33,107 nucleotides of DNA from Chitinophagaceae bacterium UBA1946 (GCA_002336815.1 DDEU01000077.1:1-33107); one strand, 5' to 3'; shown: positions 1-10,300, counted from the stretch's first letter. The notes: a model not told the origin generated them from the sequence alone. Made by a program: numbers and translations.

Positions 1-117
1 CTTTGGCGAGCCGTACTCATTTATGGGGGCCAATAATTTTTATATCACTTTTAATTTTTCACCAGTCACTGCATAAGCCACCTCTTTTGTTTCGGTCCCG
101 CCAACGGCTGGGTTCTT

Positions 118-187
118 CCGATAGCTATCGGGATAAAAGAAGCAAAAGCAGCGGCGGAGCATTGATGCTCCCCGATAGCTATCGGGG
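118..187. repeat. REP-like palindrome cluster
   Basis: Three perfect palindromic hairpins lie close together: CCGATAGCTATCGG at 118-131, GGAGCATTGATGCTCC at 156-171, and CCCCGATAGCTATCGGGG at 170-187. The first and third share the core CCGATAGCTATCGG, so this is a repeated palindrome and not a single terminator. No T-run follows any of them. Repeated palindromes of this type are common between genes in Chitinophagaceae-like genomes (from memory, not searched). The rest of 1-237 contains no convincing gene; the short ORFs there run through the palindromes. Confidence 0.6.
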
Positions 188-234
188 CGGCAGTGGAGGC
201 CAGACCAATTGGTTTAAAACAGCCAATGATCAAT

Positions 235-265
235 AAAAAAATCCCGAAACAGAATGCTTCGGGAT
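235..265 (-). terminator. Rho-independent terminator of pdhB
   Basis: An 8-bp stem (ATCCCGAA at 241-248, TTCGGGAT at 258-265) with a 9-nt loop is followed, on the minus strand, by a T-run (the A-run at 235-240). It sits just downstream of the pdhB stop at 285, so it most likely ends the pdhB transcript. Confidence 0.8.
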
Positions 266-284
266 TCATTTATAAAAACTAAAC

Positions 285-1268
285 TTATTTCTTTACATAC
301 ATCACTTCCTTCACCAGCTTTACCGTTCTTTCCACGCTTGGCAAATAAGCCGCCACTAGGTTGGGCGCATAGTGCATGGGAGCATCGGCTGAAGTAATGC
401 GCCGGATAGGTGCATCCAGGTAATCAAACCCTTCTTTTTGGATACGGTAAGCAATTTCAGATGATACAGAGGCAAATGGCCACTGTTCTTCTACTATTAC
501 CAGGCGGTTGGTCTTTTTAACGCTTTCTAAAATGGTGAACCAGTCCAGTGGGCGAATGGTAGCCACGTCGATCACTTCTGCATCAATGCCTTCCTTCGCC
601 AGTTCTTCCGCAGCTGCCAGCGCTATTTTCATCATTTTATTAAAAGAAACGATGGTCACGTCTTTTCCCGGCCTTTTTATAAAGCACTTGCCGATCGGCA
701 GTACATATTCTTCTTCCGGCACTTCTCCCTTATCACCGTACATCACTTCACTTTCCATAAAAACAACCGGATCATCATCCCTGATGGCGGCTTTCAATAA
801 ACCTTTGGCATCGTACGGGTTGCTTACGGAGATGACTTTAATACCCGGGATATTGGCATACATGGCTTCAAAAGCGGTAGAGTGCTGGGCACCTAACTGG
901 CCGGCGCTACCATTGGCACCCCGGAACACAATGGGGCATCCCACCTGTCCGCCACTCATGGCAAGCATTTTACTGGCTGTATTCAATATCTGGTCAAGCG
1001 GCAATACTGCAAAATTCCAGGTCATAAACTCCACGATCGGGCGAAGTCCGTTTTGAGCCGCACCCACAGCAATGGCGGTAAAACCAAGCTCAGCGATCGG
1101 GGTGTCGATCACCCTTTTTTCGCCAAACTCATCCAGCATACCCTGGCTAACCTTGTAGGCGCCGTTGTATTCGGCTACTTCCTCACCCATTAAAAATACC
1201 CTTTCATCCCTTCTCATCTCTTCCTGCATCGCCTCTCTAAGGGCTTCTCTAAACGCAATTTGTCGCAT
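285..1268 (-). CDS. pdhB: Pyruvate dehydrogenase E1 component subunit beta
   Basis: This 327-residue protein is the beta subunit of the thiamine-diphosphate-dependent E1 (alpha2beta2) component of the pyruvate dehydrogenase complex. With PdhA it decarboxylates pyruvate and passes the acetyl group to the E2 lipoyl domain in the cytoplasm. The N-terminal transketolase pyrimidine-binding domain covers about residues 1-180. It contains FLMGEEVAEYNGAYKVSQG and TPIAELGF; in this family the Glu of PIAE (E60) activates the ThDP aminopyrimidine. The C-terminal transketolase domain covers about 195-320 and includes DVATIRPLDW and IVEEQWPFASVSSEIA. Length and end points match Bacteroidota PdhB. A promoter is visible upstream and a terminator downstream, so it appears monocistronic; pdhA is not in the window. 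A branched-chain 2-oxoacid E1 beta is the main alternative, but the sequence reads as PdhB. Confidence 0.93.
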   Translation of the reverse strand: MRQIAFREALREAMQEEMRRDERVFLMGEEVAEYNGAYKVSQGMLDEFGEKRVIDTPIAELGFTAIAVGAAQNGLRPIVEFMTWNFAVLPLDQILNTASKMLAMSGGQVGCPIVFRGANGSAGQLGAQHSTAFEAMYANIPGIKVISVSNPYDAKGLLKAAIRDDDPVVFMESEVMYGDKGEVPEEEYVLPIGKCFIKRPGKDVTIVSFNKMMKIALAAAEELAKEGIDAEVIDVATIRPLDWFTILESVKKTNRLVIVEEQWPFASVSSEIAYRIQKEGFDYLDAPIRRITSADAPMHYAPNLVAAYLPSVERTVKLVKEVMYVKK

Positions 1269-1321
1269 GTGCTGTGTACAATTTATGTAAGTGAAATAAA
1301 TACGCCCTTTTGCAGGGAACG

Positions 1322-1353
1322 CAAATTTATCTCATCAGCAGCAGAATATCAAA
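1322..1353 (-). promoter_or_regulatory. Bacteroidota-type promoter for pdhB
   Basis: Read on the minus strand, TTTG (1353-1350) is followed after 20 nt by TAAATTTG (1329-1322). This matches the Bacteroidota housekeeping consensus (-33 TTTG, -7 TAnnTTTG) exactly. The predicted transcript start is near 1315, giving a leader of about 45 nt before the ATG at 1268. Confidence 0.7.
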
Positions 1354-1397
1354 TTGAGTTGCGATTTTTGAGGGGCTGGCTGCTGGGTTAACTTTAT

Positions 1398-1640
1398 TCA
1401 ACCGCAGCAGCGGCTGTTCATTCCAAATCCGGCACAGCCGGGGCACAGAGCTTCACCGGGTTTTCCACGCCATCCGCCAGCCCCTGAGCTGTTGAAGATA
1501 TCCCGGCCTGGGCCATCCCTGGTACCAATTACCCGCTTGTTCAAGTGAAGTGCGAACCTTATTCCCCAATATTGGGTAATCTGCTCCCCGTAAAAACAGC
1601 AGAAAAAAGCCTGTTTGAAAATTAGGTTAAGAAGCATCAT
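1398..1640 (-). CDS. Possible small Cys-rich protein with a CxxCxGxG motif
   Basis: This 80-codon ORF lies in the 485-bp gap between pdhB and the small membrane-protein gene, and it does not overlap a better candidate. Its N-terminus is hydrophobic and Cys-rich (FKQAFFCCFYG). Its C-terminus is Gly/Cys-rich and ends CPGCAGFGMNSRCCG, where CPGCAGFG fits the CxxCxGxG zinc-binding motif found in repeated form in DnaJ. Only one such motif is present, plus a CC pair, so this is not a DnaJ. No family is recognised. The true start could be further in, or the ORF may be fortuitous; no promoter or ribosome site was identified. Confidence 0.3.
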   Translation of the reverse strand: MMLLNLIFKQAFFCCFYGEQITQYWGIRFALHLNKRVIGTRDGPGRDIFNSSGAGGWRGKPGEALCPGCAGFGMNSRCCG

Positions 1641-1795
1641 TTTCTTTTGGCTGCAAAGCTGCTTTGGTAAAGACTTTTCATTTTCCTTTCCAAATTAACT
1701 GCAAAACCGGCCCGGAATATGTAACACTCTTTCCATTATAAAATGTCGCCTATATGGGCTGGCAAATTTCAAATTATCAAAATCAGGTCGGTTTT

Positions 1796-1954
1796 ATGAA
1801 TGGTATACTTAATGCGTGCACGATGATACTGTGCATATTATGGCTAATAGGTTTTTTTGTTTTTCATGCGGGAATGTTGATTCACTTGTTACTTGTAATT
1901 GCATTGATCTCGGTAATTCTCAATGTTGTAGAATCAAAACAGTTGGCAGATTAG
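1796..1954 (+). CDS. Small lmo0937/DUF5670-type membrane protein
   Basis: This short inner-membrane protein has about 52 residues from the ATG at 1796. An earlier in-frame ATG at 1754 would add 14 polar residues (GWQISNYQNQVGF) that are unlike the family. The body is two hydrophobic segments, ILCILWLIGFFVFHAG and LIHLLLVIALISVILNVV, followed by a short polar tail. The pattern LWLxGFFVFH...LIHLLLVIA is typical of the roughly 50-residue lmo0937/DUF5670 proteins, whose function is unknown and which are often described as stress-associated. The gene stands alone and is followed by a good terminator at 2007-2034. Confidence 0.7.
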   Translation: MNGILNACTMILCILWLIGFFVFHAGMLIHLLLVIALISVILNVVESKQLAD

Positions 1955-2006
1955 ATCTAAGAAAAATATTTTAATAGGCAAGTTGGTTTCAGGGTTTTAG
2001 AATAAG

Positions 2007-2034
2007 AGCTATGTTAACAGCATAGCTTTTTTTT
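2007..2034 (+). terminator. Rho-independent terminator after the small membrane protein
   Basis: The 7-bp stem AGCTATG (2007-2013) / CATAGCT (2021-2027) has a 7-nt loop and is followed by seven T residues (2028-2034). It lies about 50 nt after the stop at 1954. It also lies between convergent genes, but the T-run favours plus-strand termination. The minus-strand cyclase gene would meet only a weak T-tract here. Confidence 0.75.
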
Positions 2035-2060
2035 ATGCGGCATAGCCAGGCATAATATGG

Positions 2061-3992
2061 TTAGAGTTGGCCTTCTACGAAATACATGTCGATCAGCCCT
2101 TTGTTCTTTGCTTCAATTTTACCGCGGTGAATGCACTTAAACCGGTCTTTTACAATTTCATATGTGCTCCCGCTGATGTTTACTTTGCCAATTCCACCGC
2201 TGCTTTCCATCCTGGAGGCTGTGTTTACCGTATCGCCCCAAATATCATAAGCGAATTTCTTAATGCCCACAATACCTGCTACTACCGGGCCTGTATGTAC
2301 GCCACAGCGCAATTCAAAATAAGGCTGCCCTTTTTCTATACGTTCCTGCTTATTTTTTTCAATAAAATTTACCATTTCCAGGCCGGCGGCCACAATATCA
2401 AAAGGGTGGGTTTGATTGGTAACCGGTAAGCCACCTGCACACATATACGAGTCTCCAATCGTCTTTATTTTTTCTAACCCATGCCGGGTAATGATGCGGT
2501 CAAATTCGCTATAGCAATAGTTGATCTCAGCTACCAGTTCTTCCGGAGTGAGCTTTTCACTGGCCTGGGTGAAATTTTTAAAGTCGGTAAAGAGTACACT
2601 GATGGAGTCGAAACTCTTTGCTTTGGCCGAGCCGGTGGCTTTTAATTCTTCCGCAGTTTCTTCCGGTAAAATATTCAGCAGCAGTTCTTCACTTCTTTTT
2701 TTCTCTTTGGTGATGCGGTTACGCTGTTTTAGAAAAACGCCGGCAAACAATAACACGATGGCAAAGCCCCCGATAAAACCATTGCGTACCAATTTTTGCC
2801 GCTTTATTTCCTGTTGCTGAATCTCCTTGTCTTTGTTCAGTAAACTGATCTGCGATTCCTTTTTTTCCAGGTCAAATGTAAATTGAAGGGTCCCTAATTT
2901 TTTATCCGTGTTGCTGTTGTAAATGGTATCCTTGATGGCCAGTAAAAGATCCTGGTAACGGAAGGCGTTGGCATAATCAGCCTTTTCGGAGTACGCGGCT
3001 GACAAACCCTGGTAGGCATCTTTTATTTCGGTTAATGCATTTAAGGGAACAGCTACTTCCAGGGCCTGCCGGTAAGCCGCAATGGAAGAAACCACATCTT
3101 TCTTTGCGTAATAAGCCTGCGCCAAACCAACCAGCGATTGCGCCATATCAAGTTTTGCGTCGAGTTTTTTAGATATCTCAAAGGCTTCGGTATGGGTGTT
3201 GATCGCTTTTTCAAATTCTTTTTGCCTGATATAAACCCTGCCGAGATAGTTCAATGAATAGGGCAGGTCCCCGCTGCCTTCGTATGCTTTTACAGACTGG
3301 TTCAGGTAAAACAATGCAGTGGAATCATTACCCAGTTTATAGTATACTTCGCCCAGGTTAGCAGTAGCAGTTCCAATGGAATATTTGTCTTTGATGGCCA
3401 GGCTTAATTTATACGAACGCAGGAAATACTCCAACGCCTTTTGGTAAGTGGCCGGTTTATTTAAATAGATGGCGCCGATATTGGTGAGTGAGGTAAGCAC
3501 CCGAAGCGTATCATTAATGTCTTCAGATATCTTGAGCGACTGCAGGTGCAGTTCAAGCGATTTGGCATCATCTCCCTGGTTAAAATAAACTGCTCCCTGG
3601 TTACTGAGCATATTGGCCACACCAATCTTATCACCGGTAGATTTATACACTTCCAGGGCCTGCTGCCAGAATTTAACGGCATCGATATACTTCCCTTCCA
3701 GGTAATAACCTTTGCCTGCATGCTTCAAAGCCAGTGCAAGACCAGCTTTATAATTGATCTGCTCCGCCAGTTTTTTTGAAGTGGTTGCAATTGCAATGGA
3801 AGTATCCGGGTTATCATTGAAAAAACTCTTACTCAATGCGTTTAACAGGTCTACCCTTGAAGAATCTGTAGCCGCAGCCTTTAATAGTTTTTGCAAACTA
3901 TCAACCTCCCTTGACTGAGATCTTGTGTATAGCCCAATAAATAGAAAAAGACAGAGTAGAACAAACCTGCCGGTATGATGTGTCATTCGCAT
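2061..3992 (-). CDS. TPR-transmembrane class III adenylate cyclase
   Basis: This 643-residue protein has a signal peptide (about 1-25), a periplasmic TPR solenoid (about 40-360, repeats such as AVKFWQQALEVYKSTGD and ALEYFLRSYKLSLAIKD), a coiled stretch (about 375-400), one membrane helix (about 405-421) and a cytoplasmic class III nucleotide cyclase domain (about 455-640). Metal-binding Asp residues are at D470 (LFTDFKNFT) and D514 (KTIGDSYM). The adenine-selecting pair expected of adenylate cyclases is present as K510 and D583 (YDIWGD). The transition-state residues N590 and R594 (NTASRM) follow D583 at the spacing seen in mammalian cyclases. It should therefore make cAMP, with the TPR part acting as a periplasmic sensor or partner-binding domain. 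The gene is alone on its strand, and the product is a homodimer by family rule. No stimulus can be read from the sequence. Confidence 0.9.
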   Translation of the reverse strand: MRMTHHTGRFVLLCLFLFIGLYTRSQSREVDSLQKLLKAAATDSSRVDLLNALSKSFFNDNPDTSIAIATTSKKLAEQINYKAGLALALKHAGKGYYLEGKYIDAVKFWQQALEVYKSTGDKIGVANMLSNQGAVYFNQGDDAKSLELHLQSLKISEDINDTLRVLTSLTNIGAIYLNKPATYQKALEYFLRSYKLSLAIKDKYSIGTATANLGEVYYKLGNDSTALFYLNQSVKAYEGSGDLPYSLNYLGRVYIRQKEFEKAINTHTEAFEISKKLDAKLDMAQSLVGLAQAYYAKKDVVSSIAAYRQALEVAVPLNALTEIKDAYQGLSAAYSEKADYANAFRYQDLLLAIKDTIYNSNTDKKLGTLQFTFDLEKKESQISLLNKDKEIQQQEIKRQKLVRNGFIGGFAIVLLFAGVFLKQRNRITKEKKRSEELLLNILPEETAEELKATGSAKAKSFDSISVLFTDFKNFTQASEKLTPEELVAEINYCYSEFDRIITRHGLEKIKTIGDSYMCAGGLPVTNQTHPFDIVAAGLEMVNFIEKNKQERIEKGQPYFELRCGVHTGPVVAGIVGIKKFAYDIWGDTVNTASRMESSGGIGKVNISGSTYEIVKDRFKCIHRGKIEAKNKGLIDMYFVEGQL

Positions 3993-4164
3993 TAAGCTTA
4001 GGTTTCGTAAAACTAAGAAATTGGTTTATAGTAAACACAGAATTGTTGTACACAAAACAATACAGGAGCAATATTTTTTTGTTCATTTAATTGCCGGCTG
4101 TATTTAGCTGCTTTACGCCGGCGATTTACAGCAATTCTGTAACAACAATGGCCCGGTATTACCA

Positions 4165-4292
4165 ATAAAAGAAGCTGTATCAAAAGTTCCCGTTGATTGC
4201 CCTGTTGGAACAACCGGTGGAAGCCAAACCTGAGAACATTCCGATGTATTGAATGTGACAGGTTTGACGCTTTTGATACAGCCTCTTTTTAT
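4165..4292. repeat. MITE-like structured inverted-repeat element
   Basis: A terminal inverted repeat of about 20 bp pairs 4165-4186 (contains GAAGCTGTATCAAAAG) with 4270-4292 (contains CTTTTGATACAGCCTC), with one mismatch and one bulge. Nested stems lie inside: GTTCC/GGAAC (4186-4211), CAAACCTG/CAGGTTTG (4225-4232/4259-4266) and ACATT/AATGT (4236-4240/4252-4256). The predicted fold is therefore branched. The tip resembles the GAGGCTGTCTCAAAAG ends that recur in Bacteroidota intergenic elements (from memory). The element fills most of the 319-bp gap, ending 19 bp from the stop of the giant gene. It has no coding capacity. It could be a MITE, or serve as a terminator or 3' stabiliser for the giant transcript. 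Confidence 0.55.
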
Positions 4293-4311
4293 CATGGCTT
4301 ATCGCCTGGAA

Positions 4312-7300
4312 TTACTCTGTTTTGATCAGCTTAACTACTTTGCGTTCGCTACCCTGTATCACTTCTACGAAATACATTCCGCTTCTCCATTTTTCGGTGC
4401 CTATTTTCAATACGCTGTTGGATGCGGTTCTGTAGACCGATATCACTTTTCCATCAATACTGAGTATCCTTACATTAACAGGCAACATATAATCGCTGCT
4501 GTTGATAGTAAGGTTACAGGAATTGGTTACCGGGTTCGGGCTTGCTGATACATCAAAATGCGTTGGCTCATTTTTACCCGATGAAGTAAATGATGGATTG
4601 ATCCTTGCATTAGGTTTAGATGTATTGGCACGCAGGCACATGGCATCCAGCTTCATGTAATTGCAATCAATGGAGCTTTGTACCCTCACTTTGGCCGTAC
4701 CGGTTGGTGCAGTGGCAGTGATCACGTAGTTGGCCAGCTGATTAAAGTTCACATCAACATTCCAGGTTACGTTCACGTTAGTCTGGCTTAAAACGGTGCC
4801 TGCTGCATTCAGGAACAGGAGGCTTAGTTTAGGACTGCATGCCAGGCCTGGCGTATGCGTACCGGCAAAAGCACTCAAGGTAAAAGTTGTGCCTGCAGCG
4901 GCCGCTACATCCTGGTACACAAGCGATGTTTTTCCGGAAGAAGTATTGAAACCATTTTTAGTTCCGCAGGCAAGATACCCGGTGCCGGTAGTTAATGCAC
5001 CGCCCTTGGCCGTCCAGCCTGTTGAACCGCTTTCAAAACTGCCATTGGTAAGCAGGTTGCCTGTAGCGTTGATGCAACCGCAATCCGGTAGCAATCCAAA
5101 ATCGTAGGAATTGTTGGCATTGGTGTTTGTTGCACTGCCATCTGGCTCGGTGCCATTTAACAGGGTGATGGCAAGACCTCTTATTTCGTTGCCAACCAGT
5201 ACTGAACCGTTGTCATCAAGATTAATGTTATTATCAGGGTCTGCAGCATTGATACCGCTGCTCATATAACCGGAAGGTATTACAACTCCAACGATATAAT
5301 TTCCCGGGGCCAGTGCCGTAAACAGGTATCCTCCGTTCGCATCCGTCACCTTTGTGGCAATGGCAGCGCCATCGGCTGTATTGTCGTTGTTGTCGTCTTT
5401 ATACAATTTTACCGTGAGGTTGGCAATGCCGTTCTCGGTGCTGTTGTTGATGCCGTCATTATTGGCATCGTACCAAACCTTATTGCCCAGTTGTAATACA
5501 TTCGGGATAAAGCCTGCATCTACTGTAGTGTTTGCCTGTGCTGAAGTAAGAGTAATACCGGTTACATTGCCTCCAACAGGATCACTGTCTTTGGTGTCAT
5601 CTGTGCCAACATTAGCGGCAGCAGCGGTATAGCCTGCAGGAGTTACAAAAGAAACGGTATAAGTGCCTCCGGCAAGATTACCAAAGGTATAGGATCCGTT
5701 AGATGGGGTGATGGCTGTAGCAAGCACTGTGGTTCCTGCACTGTTCAGCAATTTCACGGTTACCCCTGCAATGCCCGGTTCCCCGGTATCCTGCCTGCCA
5801 TTTGCGTTGGCATCACTAAATACAAAGTTGCCGATAGAAGCGCAGGTAGTTGCTGCTTTTAGTACAGCCACGGTTGCGGCTGAGATGCATCCTGCAGTGT
5901 TCTTCGCTGTTACATTATAGGTGCCTGGTGTGACAGCGGTAAATGTTCCGGTAGTGTTTGTATAGCTTGTTCCGTTGATGCTGAAACTTAAGCCGCTTGT
6001 TGCTGATGTCACCTTGATGGTGCCGGTAGTAACAGTACAGGTTGGTTGCGTTAATGTTACAGTTGGTGCAGCCGCAACCGCTTTTGGTGCTGCTGTGCCG
6101 CTTCCTGCAAGGCTGGTACACCCATTCACAGTAGTTTTAACAGTATAACTGCCGGCAGCAGTAACAGTGATAGACGGAGTAGCTGCTCCATTACTCCATA
6201 AAAGGGTGCCAGCTGCAGTAGTAGATAAAACTGAACTTCCGCAATTATTTATAACAGTCACCACGGGTGTTGCTGGTGTTGATTTTGGTGCGGCGATCCC
6301 GCTGCCGCTGGCGCTGGTGCAACCATTCACAGTCGTTTTAACCGTGTAGGTTCCTGCAGTGCTAACGGTAATGGATGGGGTAGTAGCATTGTTGCTCCAG
6401 AGCAAGGTTCCTGTTGCTGTAACAGACAGTGTAGAAGTGCCATTGCAATTATTAACAACATTTACAACAGGTGTTGCCGGTGTCGCTTTTGGCGCTGCCG
6501 TTCCGCTGCCTGCTACACTGGTGCAGCCATTGACAGTACTGGCGACAGAATAGCTGCCTGCTGTAGTCACAGTAATGGATGAAGTGGTTGCTCCATTACT
6601 CCATAACAAGGTTCCGGTTGCCGTGGTTGACAATACAGAACTGCCGCAATTGTTCACTACGGTTACAACAGGTGTTGCCGGTGTCGCTTTTGGCGCTGCC
6701 GTGCCGCTGCCTGCTACACTGCTACATCCATTGACGGTACTGCTGACAGAGTAATTGCCCGCCGCAGTTACGGTAATGGATGAAGTGGTTGCACCGTTGC
6801 TCCATAACAAGGTTCCTGTTGCCGTGGTTGACAATACAGAACTGCCGCAATTGTTCACTACCGTTACAACAGGTGTTGACGGTGTCGTTTTTGGTGCTGC
6901 GGTTCCGTTCCCTTCAGCACTCGTACATCCGTTAACAGTACTGGTGACAGAATAATTACCTGCCGTGGTTACGGTAATGGATGAAGTGGTTGCTCCATTG
7001 CTCCACAGTAAGGCTCCTGTTGCAGCAGTTGATAATACAGAACTGCCGCAGTTGTTCACCACAGTTACAACAGGTGTAGACGGTGTTGATCTTGGTGCAG
7101 CTATTCCAGTGCCTGCGTCACTTGTACATCCGTTAAGAGTGCTGGTTACAAAATAATTGCCTGCTGCACTAACAGTAATGGATGGGGTAGTAGCATTATT
7201 GCTCCATAGCAGGGTTCCAGTTGCTGTTGTTGAAAGCACTGAGCTGCCATTGCAATTGTTTACAACAGTTACCAACGGTGTGGCTGGTTTTGGGTTGATG

Positions 7301-10300
7301 GTTAGATTCAGCACATTGCTAACACTGCATCCAGCATTGTTTGTGGTTATCACGGTGTAGGTGCCGGGTGTTGAATAAGTGGTATTGTTCAATGGCCATG
7401 TGTAGGGTCCGCAGGATGCAACAGTACTTATTACCGGTGCTATCACCGCAGGTTCAGTTATATTAATTGATATCGTTGAAGAGCAGCCGGCTGCATCTGT
7501 TACAGTATAGGAGTGTGATCCTGCTGCCACATTTGTAAAGGTGCCGGTGCCACTGTACGGGGCCATGCCTCCCTCTGCGCTCACTACCACTGTTGTGGTT
7601 CCGCCATTACAGGCAATGGTGCCGGGAGTTGCGGTGGCCGCCAGCAGCGGACCAACCGTTAGTGTGCCTGGCTCATATACGACCGTATAATTTGGTACGG
7701 CATCTTTAAACGCTACACCAGATGGAACCACCTGGTAGGTACCGTTACCAAGGTTGCCCGTACCAACATTTACATTTGCCCCGTTAAACACATTGAATAC
7801 CGGGCCGCTTGCGATCACACTGGTATCTTCATCTTCAAACTGGTAGATCGTGTTTACGCTGCGGTACACAGGCTGTTCTCCTGAGCAACCGGCGGCAGTA
7901 TCTACTGCGGTTACCGTAAGTGTTTCAGGAACGATGTGCAGGTTACCAAGACCGTAGTTGATATCGAAATTCTCTGATAACAGAACACCTGGCCCGATCA
8001 ACCAGTCTCCTACAGTATATCCTGATACCATGTTCATTGATTGGTAATCGCTTAATTCACCATTATCATCTCCATAAACATCAAGTGAATCAACGATCAG
8101 CAATACGTTCTCATTTGTTTCGTCATTAAAGGTACTGCTGTTTACTGCCTGCTTGCCGTTCACGGCCTGTTTGCCATTTACCATCTGCTTACCGTTCACA
8201 GCGGCTTTGCCATTCACTGCCTGCTTGCCGTTTACTGCAGCCTTTCCGTTTACTGCCTGCTTGCCATTCACGGCCTGTTTACCATTGTATATAACAGCAT
8301 TGGCAGAATCAACCTGGTAATCGAATAAAGATTCCGGTGCAACAGGGATAAAGTAAGTGGTGTCAAAGGCAATTCCGTTTACTGCCTGTTTACCGTTCAC
8401 GGCCTGCTTGCCATTCACAGCGGCTTTGCCACTCGTCATAAAGCTCATATTGGCAAAATCTGCGGCGGTTAAAAACTGTCCGTTCACAGCCTGCTTGCCG
8501 TTGATGAGGATCACAGCATTAGACATGGCAGACTGGTGTGTTGAAACCAATGAATCCAAAAACGCTGATTGTTGTAGTGGATCAACATTGGCCACATCAT
8601 AGGTGTAGTTAAATTGCAACTGTTTGCCATTGATCGCCTGTCCGTATACCAGCGTTGTATCTCTTGGTGTAATGGTGATCGGCATTCTTTTAATGGAGAG
8701 TACTCCATCTACAAACTGATAATTGTAGAGGGCCGACAAAGCCAATGATTGCGGAATGGAAAGGTCAGTAACGGCAGCGTGTGCACGCCGGTAATACAAG
8801 CCAATATTGCTGAGATCGTTGGCGGATGAAGTATAGGTGATGTCGGAAAGGCCAAGTGCCTCCATTGTGAGCGGGGTATTGGCCAAAGGCACACCATTCA
8901 CTTTTACGTCTACAGCATAAGGAGGAATTCTTTCGCCAAATCTCTTTGCAGCATCATTTACCGTAATGGTAATATTTGTAGGCAAAGTGCCCAATAAATA
9001 CAATGAATCACTGGTGCCTCCATCGCCGGAGCCGTTTGTGAGCGGGGGGTTGTAAACGAGCAGTGGCGGATTGCCCATGAACGGCGGAATGGACACAACC
9101 AGCTGTGTATCGCCGATCACTGTTACAGGCAAGGTATCGTAACGGAAGATAACAGTGGCATTGCTGCTGAAATAGCTGCCATCGATCACTACCGTAACAG
9201 GATCTTGCCCAGGTATAAATGCTGAATCCTGCAGGTGAATGCTATCTACCTGTGGTATTGGATTGGCAAAGGTTTGCAGGGCTTTGTCTGCCTGTATGAA
9301 TCCGAAACCGCTGGCTTCATCATAACCAGGGGTGTACATGTCGATCGCCGTGTTTTGCAACAGCGTTTTCATTTGAGGGCCGGTAAATGTTTCATTGAAT
9401 AATTGTTGTTTTGCATTGATCAACAAGGCGGCTACACCTGCAGCATGCGGTGCAGCGGCTGAAGTACCAAAGAAGTTTGGAAAGCTATCACGGTCAATGT
9501 TTACCCCGCCAAAATCTACAGTGGTATTACCCCCATTGGGCGCAGCAATATCAGGTTTACTCCGGTTGTCTCCTTTGATTAAAATTCCGCCTCTTGATGA
9601 AAAAGAAGCAACAGAAGGTGCATTGCCATAAGCAGGTGTATTGGTATACAATACCGCACCAACCGTGATGGCACCGGCGGCGTTAGCCTGTGCGATGACA
9701 GTGCCGGTACCCTGGTTGTTTTCGTTGATGGTACCTTCTCCCCTGAAAATAATGTATTTAAAACGCACATTTCCGGTGCCGCTTTTACGGGTCACAATCA
9801 CTTTTGCATCTACTGTAGCAGTAACTTTAAACGGCATGATCTCAAACGGATCACCGCCCAAATTATTCCGGTTAAAACCAAACAGGCTGTCGCCGGCAGG
9901 TGTAACGAGGTAAATGTCAAGATCATTTTTTGCACCGGTGGCCACACCATCCACGCCACTCACAGAGTAGAAATCATCATCCCACTGCATGGCAATGGTA
10001 TAGGTGCCCTTGGTTAATGTTAAGGCCTGGTAATAATTGTTATTGCCAAAATTATGTGCTTCGCCAGACCCTGTGTATTTAGCTGGTGGCGGCATTGGAC
10101 TAAACAGTGCTTCGTACGATTTTACACCAAAGTTTCCGGCTGATGTAAAATAGTTTACACCGGAAGCAGTAACATCATCCACTGCCTGCGCTATTATACC
10201 ATCACTAAAGAATGGTTCAGTGATGTAACTGATATCATCAACGATCACTTTACAACCTGAATCTCTCAGCGCTTTAATACCATCGGCAAAATTCCCTGCG

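Noticed and set aside
66..269. Minus-strand 67-codon ORF and plus-strand 77-codon ORF at the left edge
   Set aside because: Both run through the palindromes, and the minus-strand ORF also runs through the pdhB terminator; neither has a recognisable domain.
4165..4292. Cloverleaf-like fold as a tRNA gene
   Set aside because: No acceptor stem with CCA, T-loop (GTTCGANTC) or anticodon arm of the right size. The outer stem is far too long.
8141..8503. Possible CRISPR array because of regular short repeats
   Set aside because: The 18-bp period has no spacers and stays in the reading frame as a hexapeptide; it is a coding repeat.
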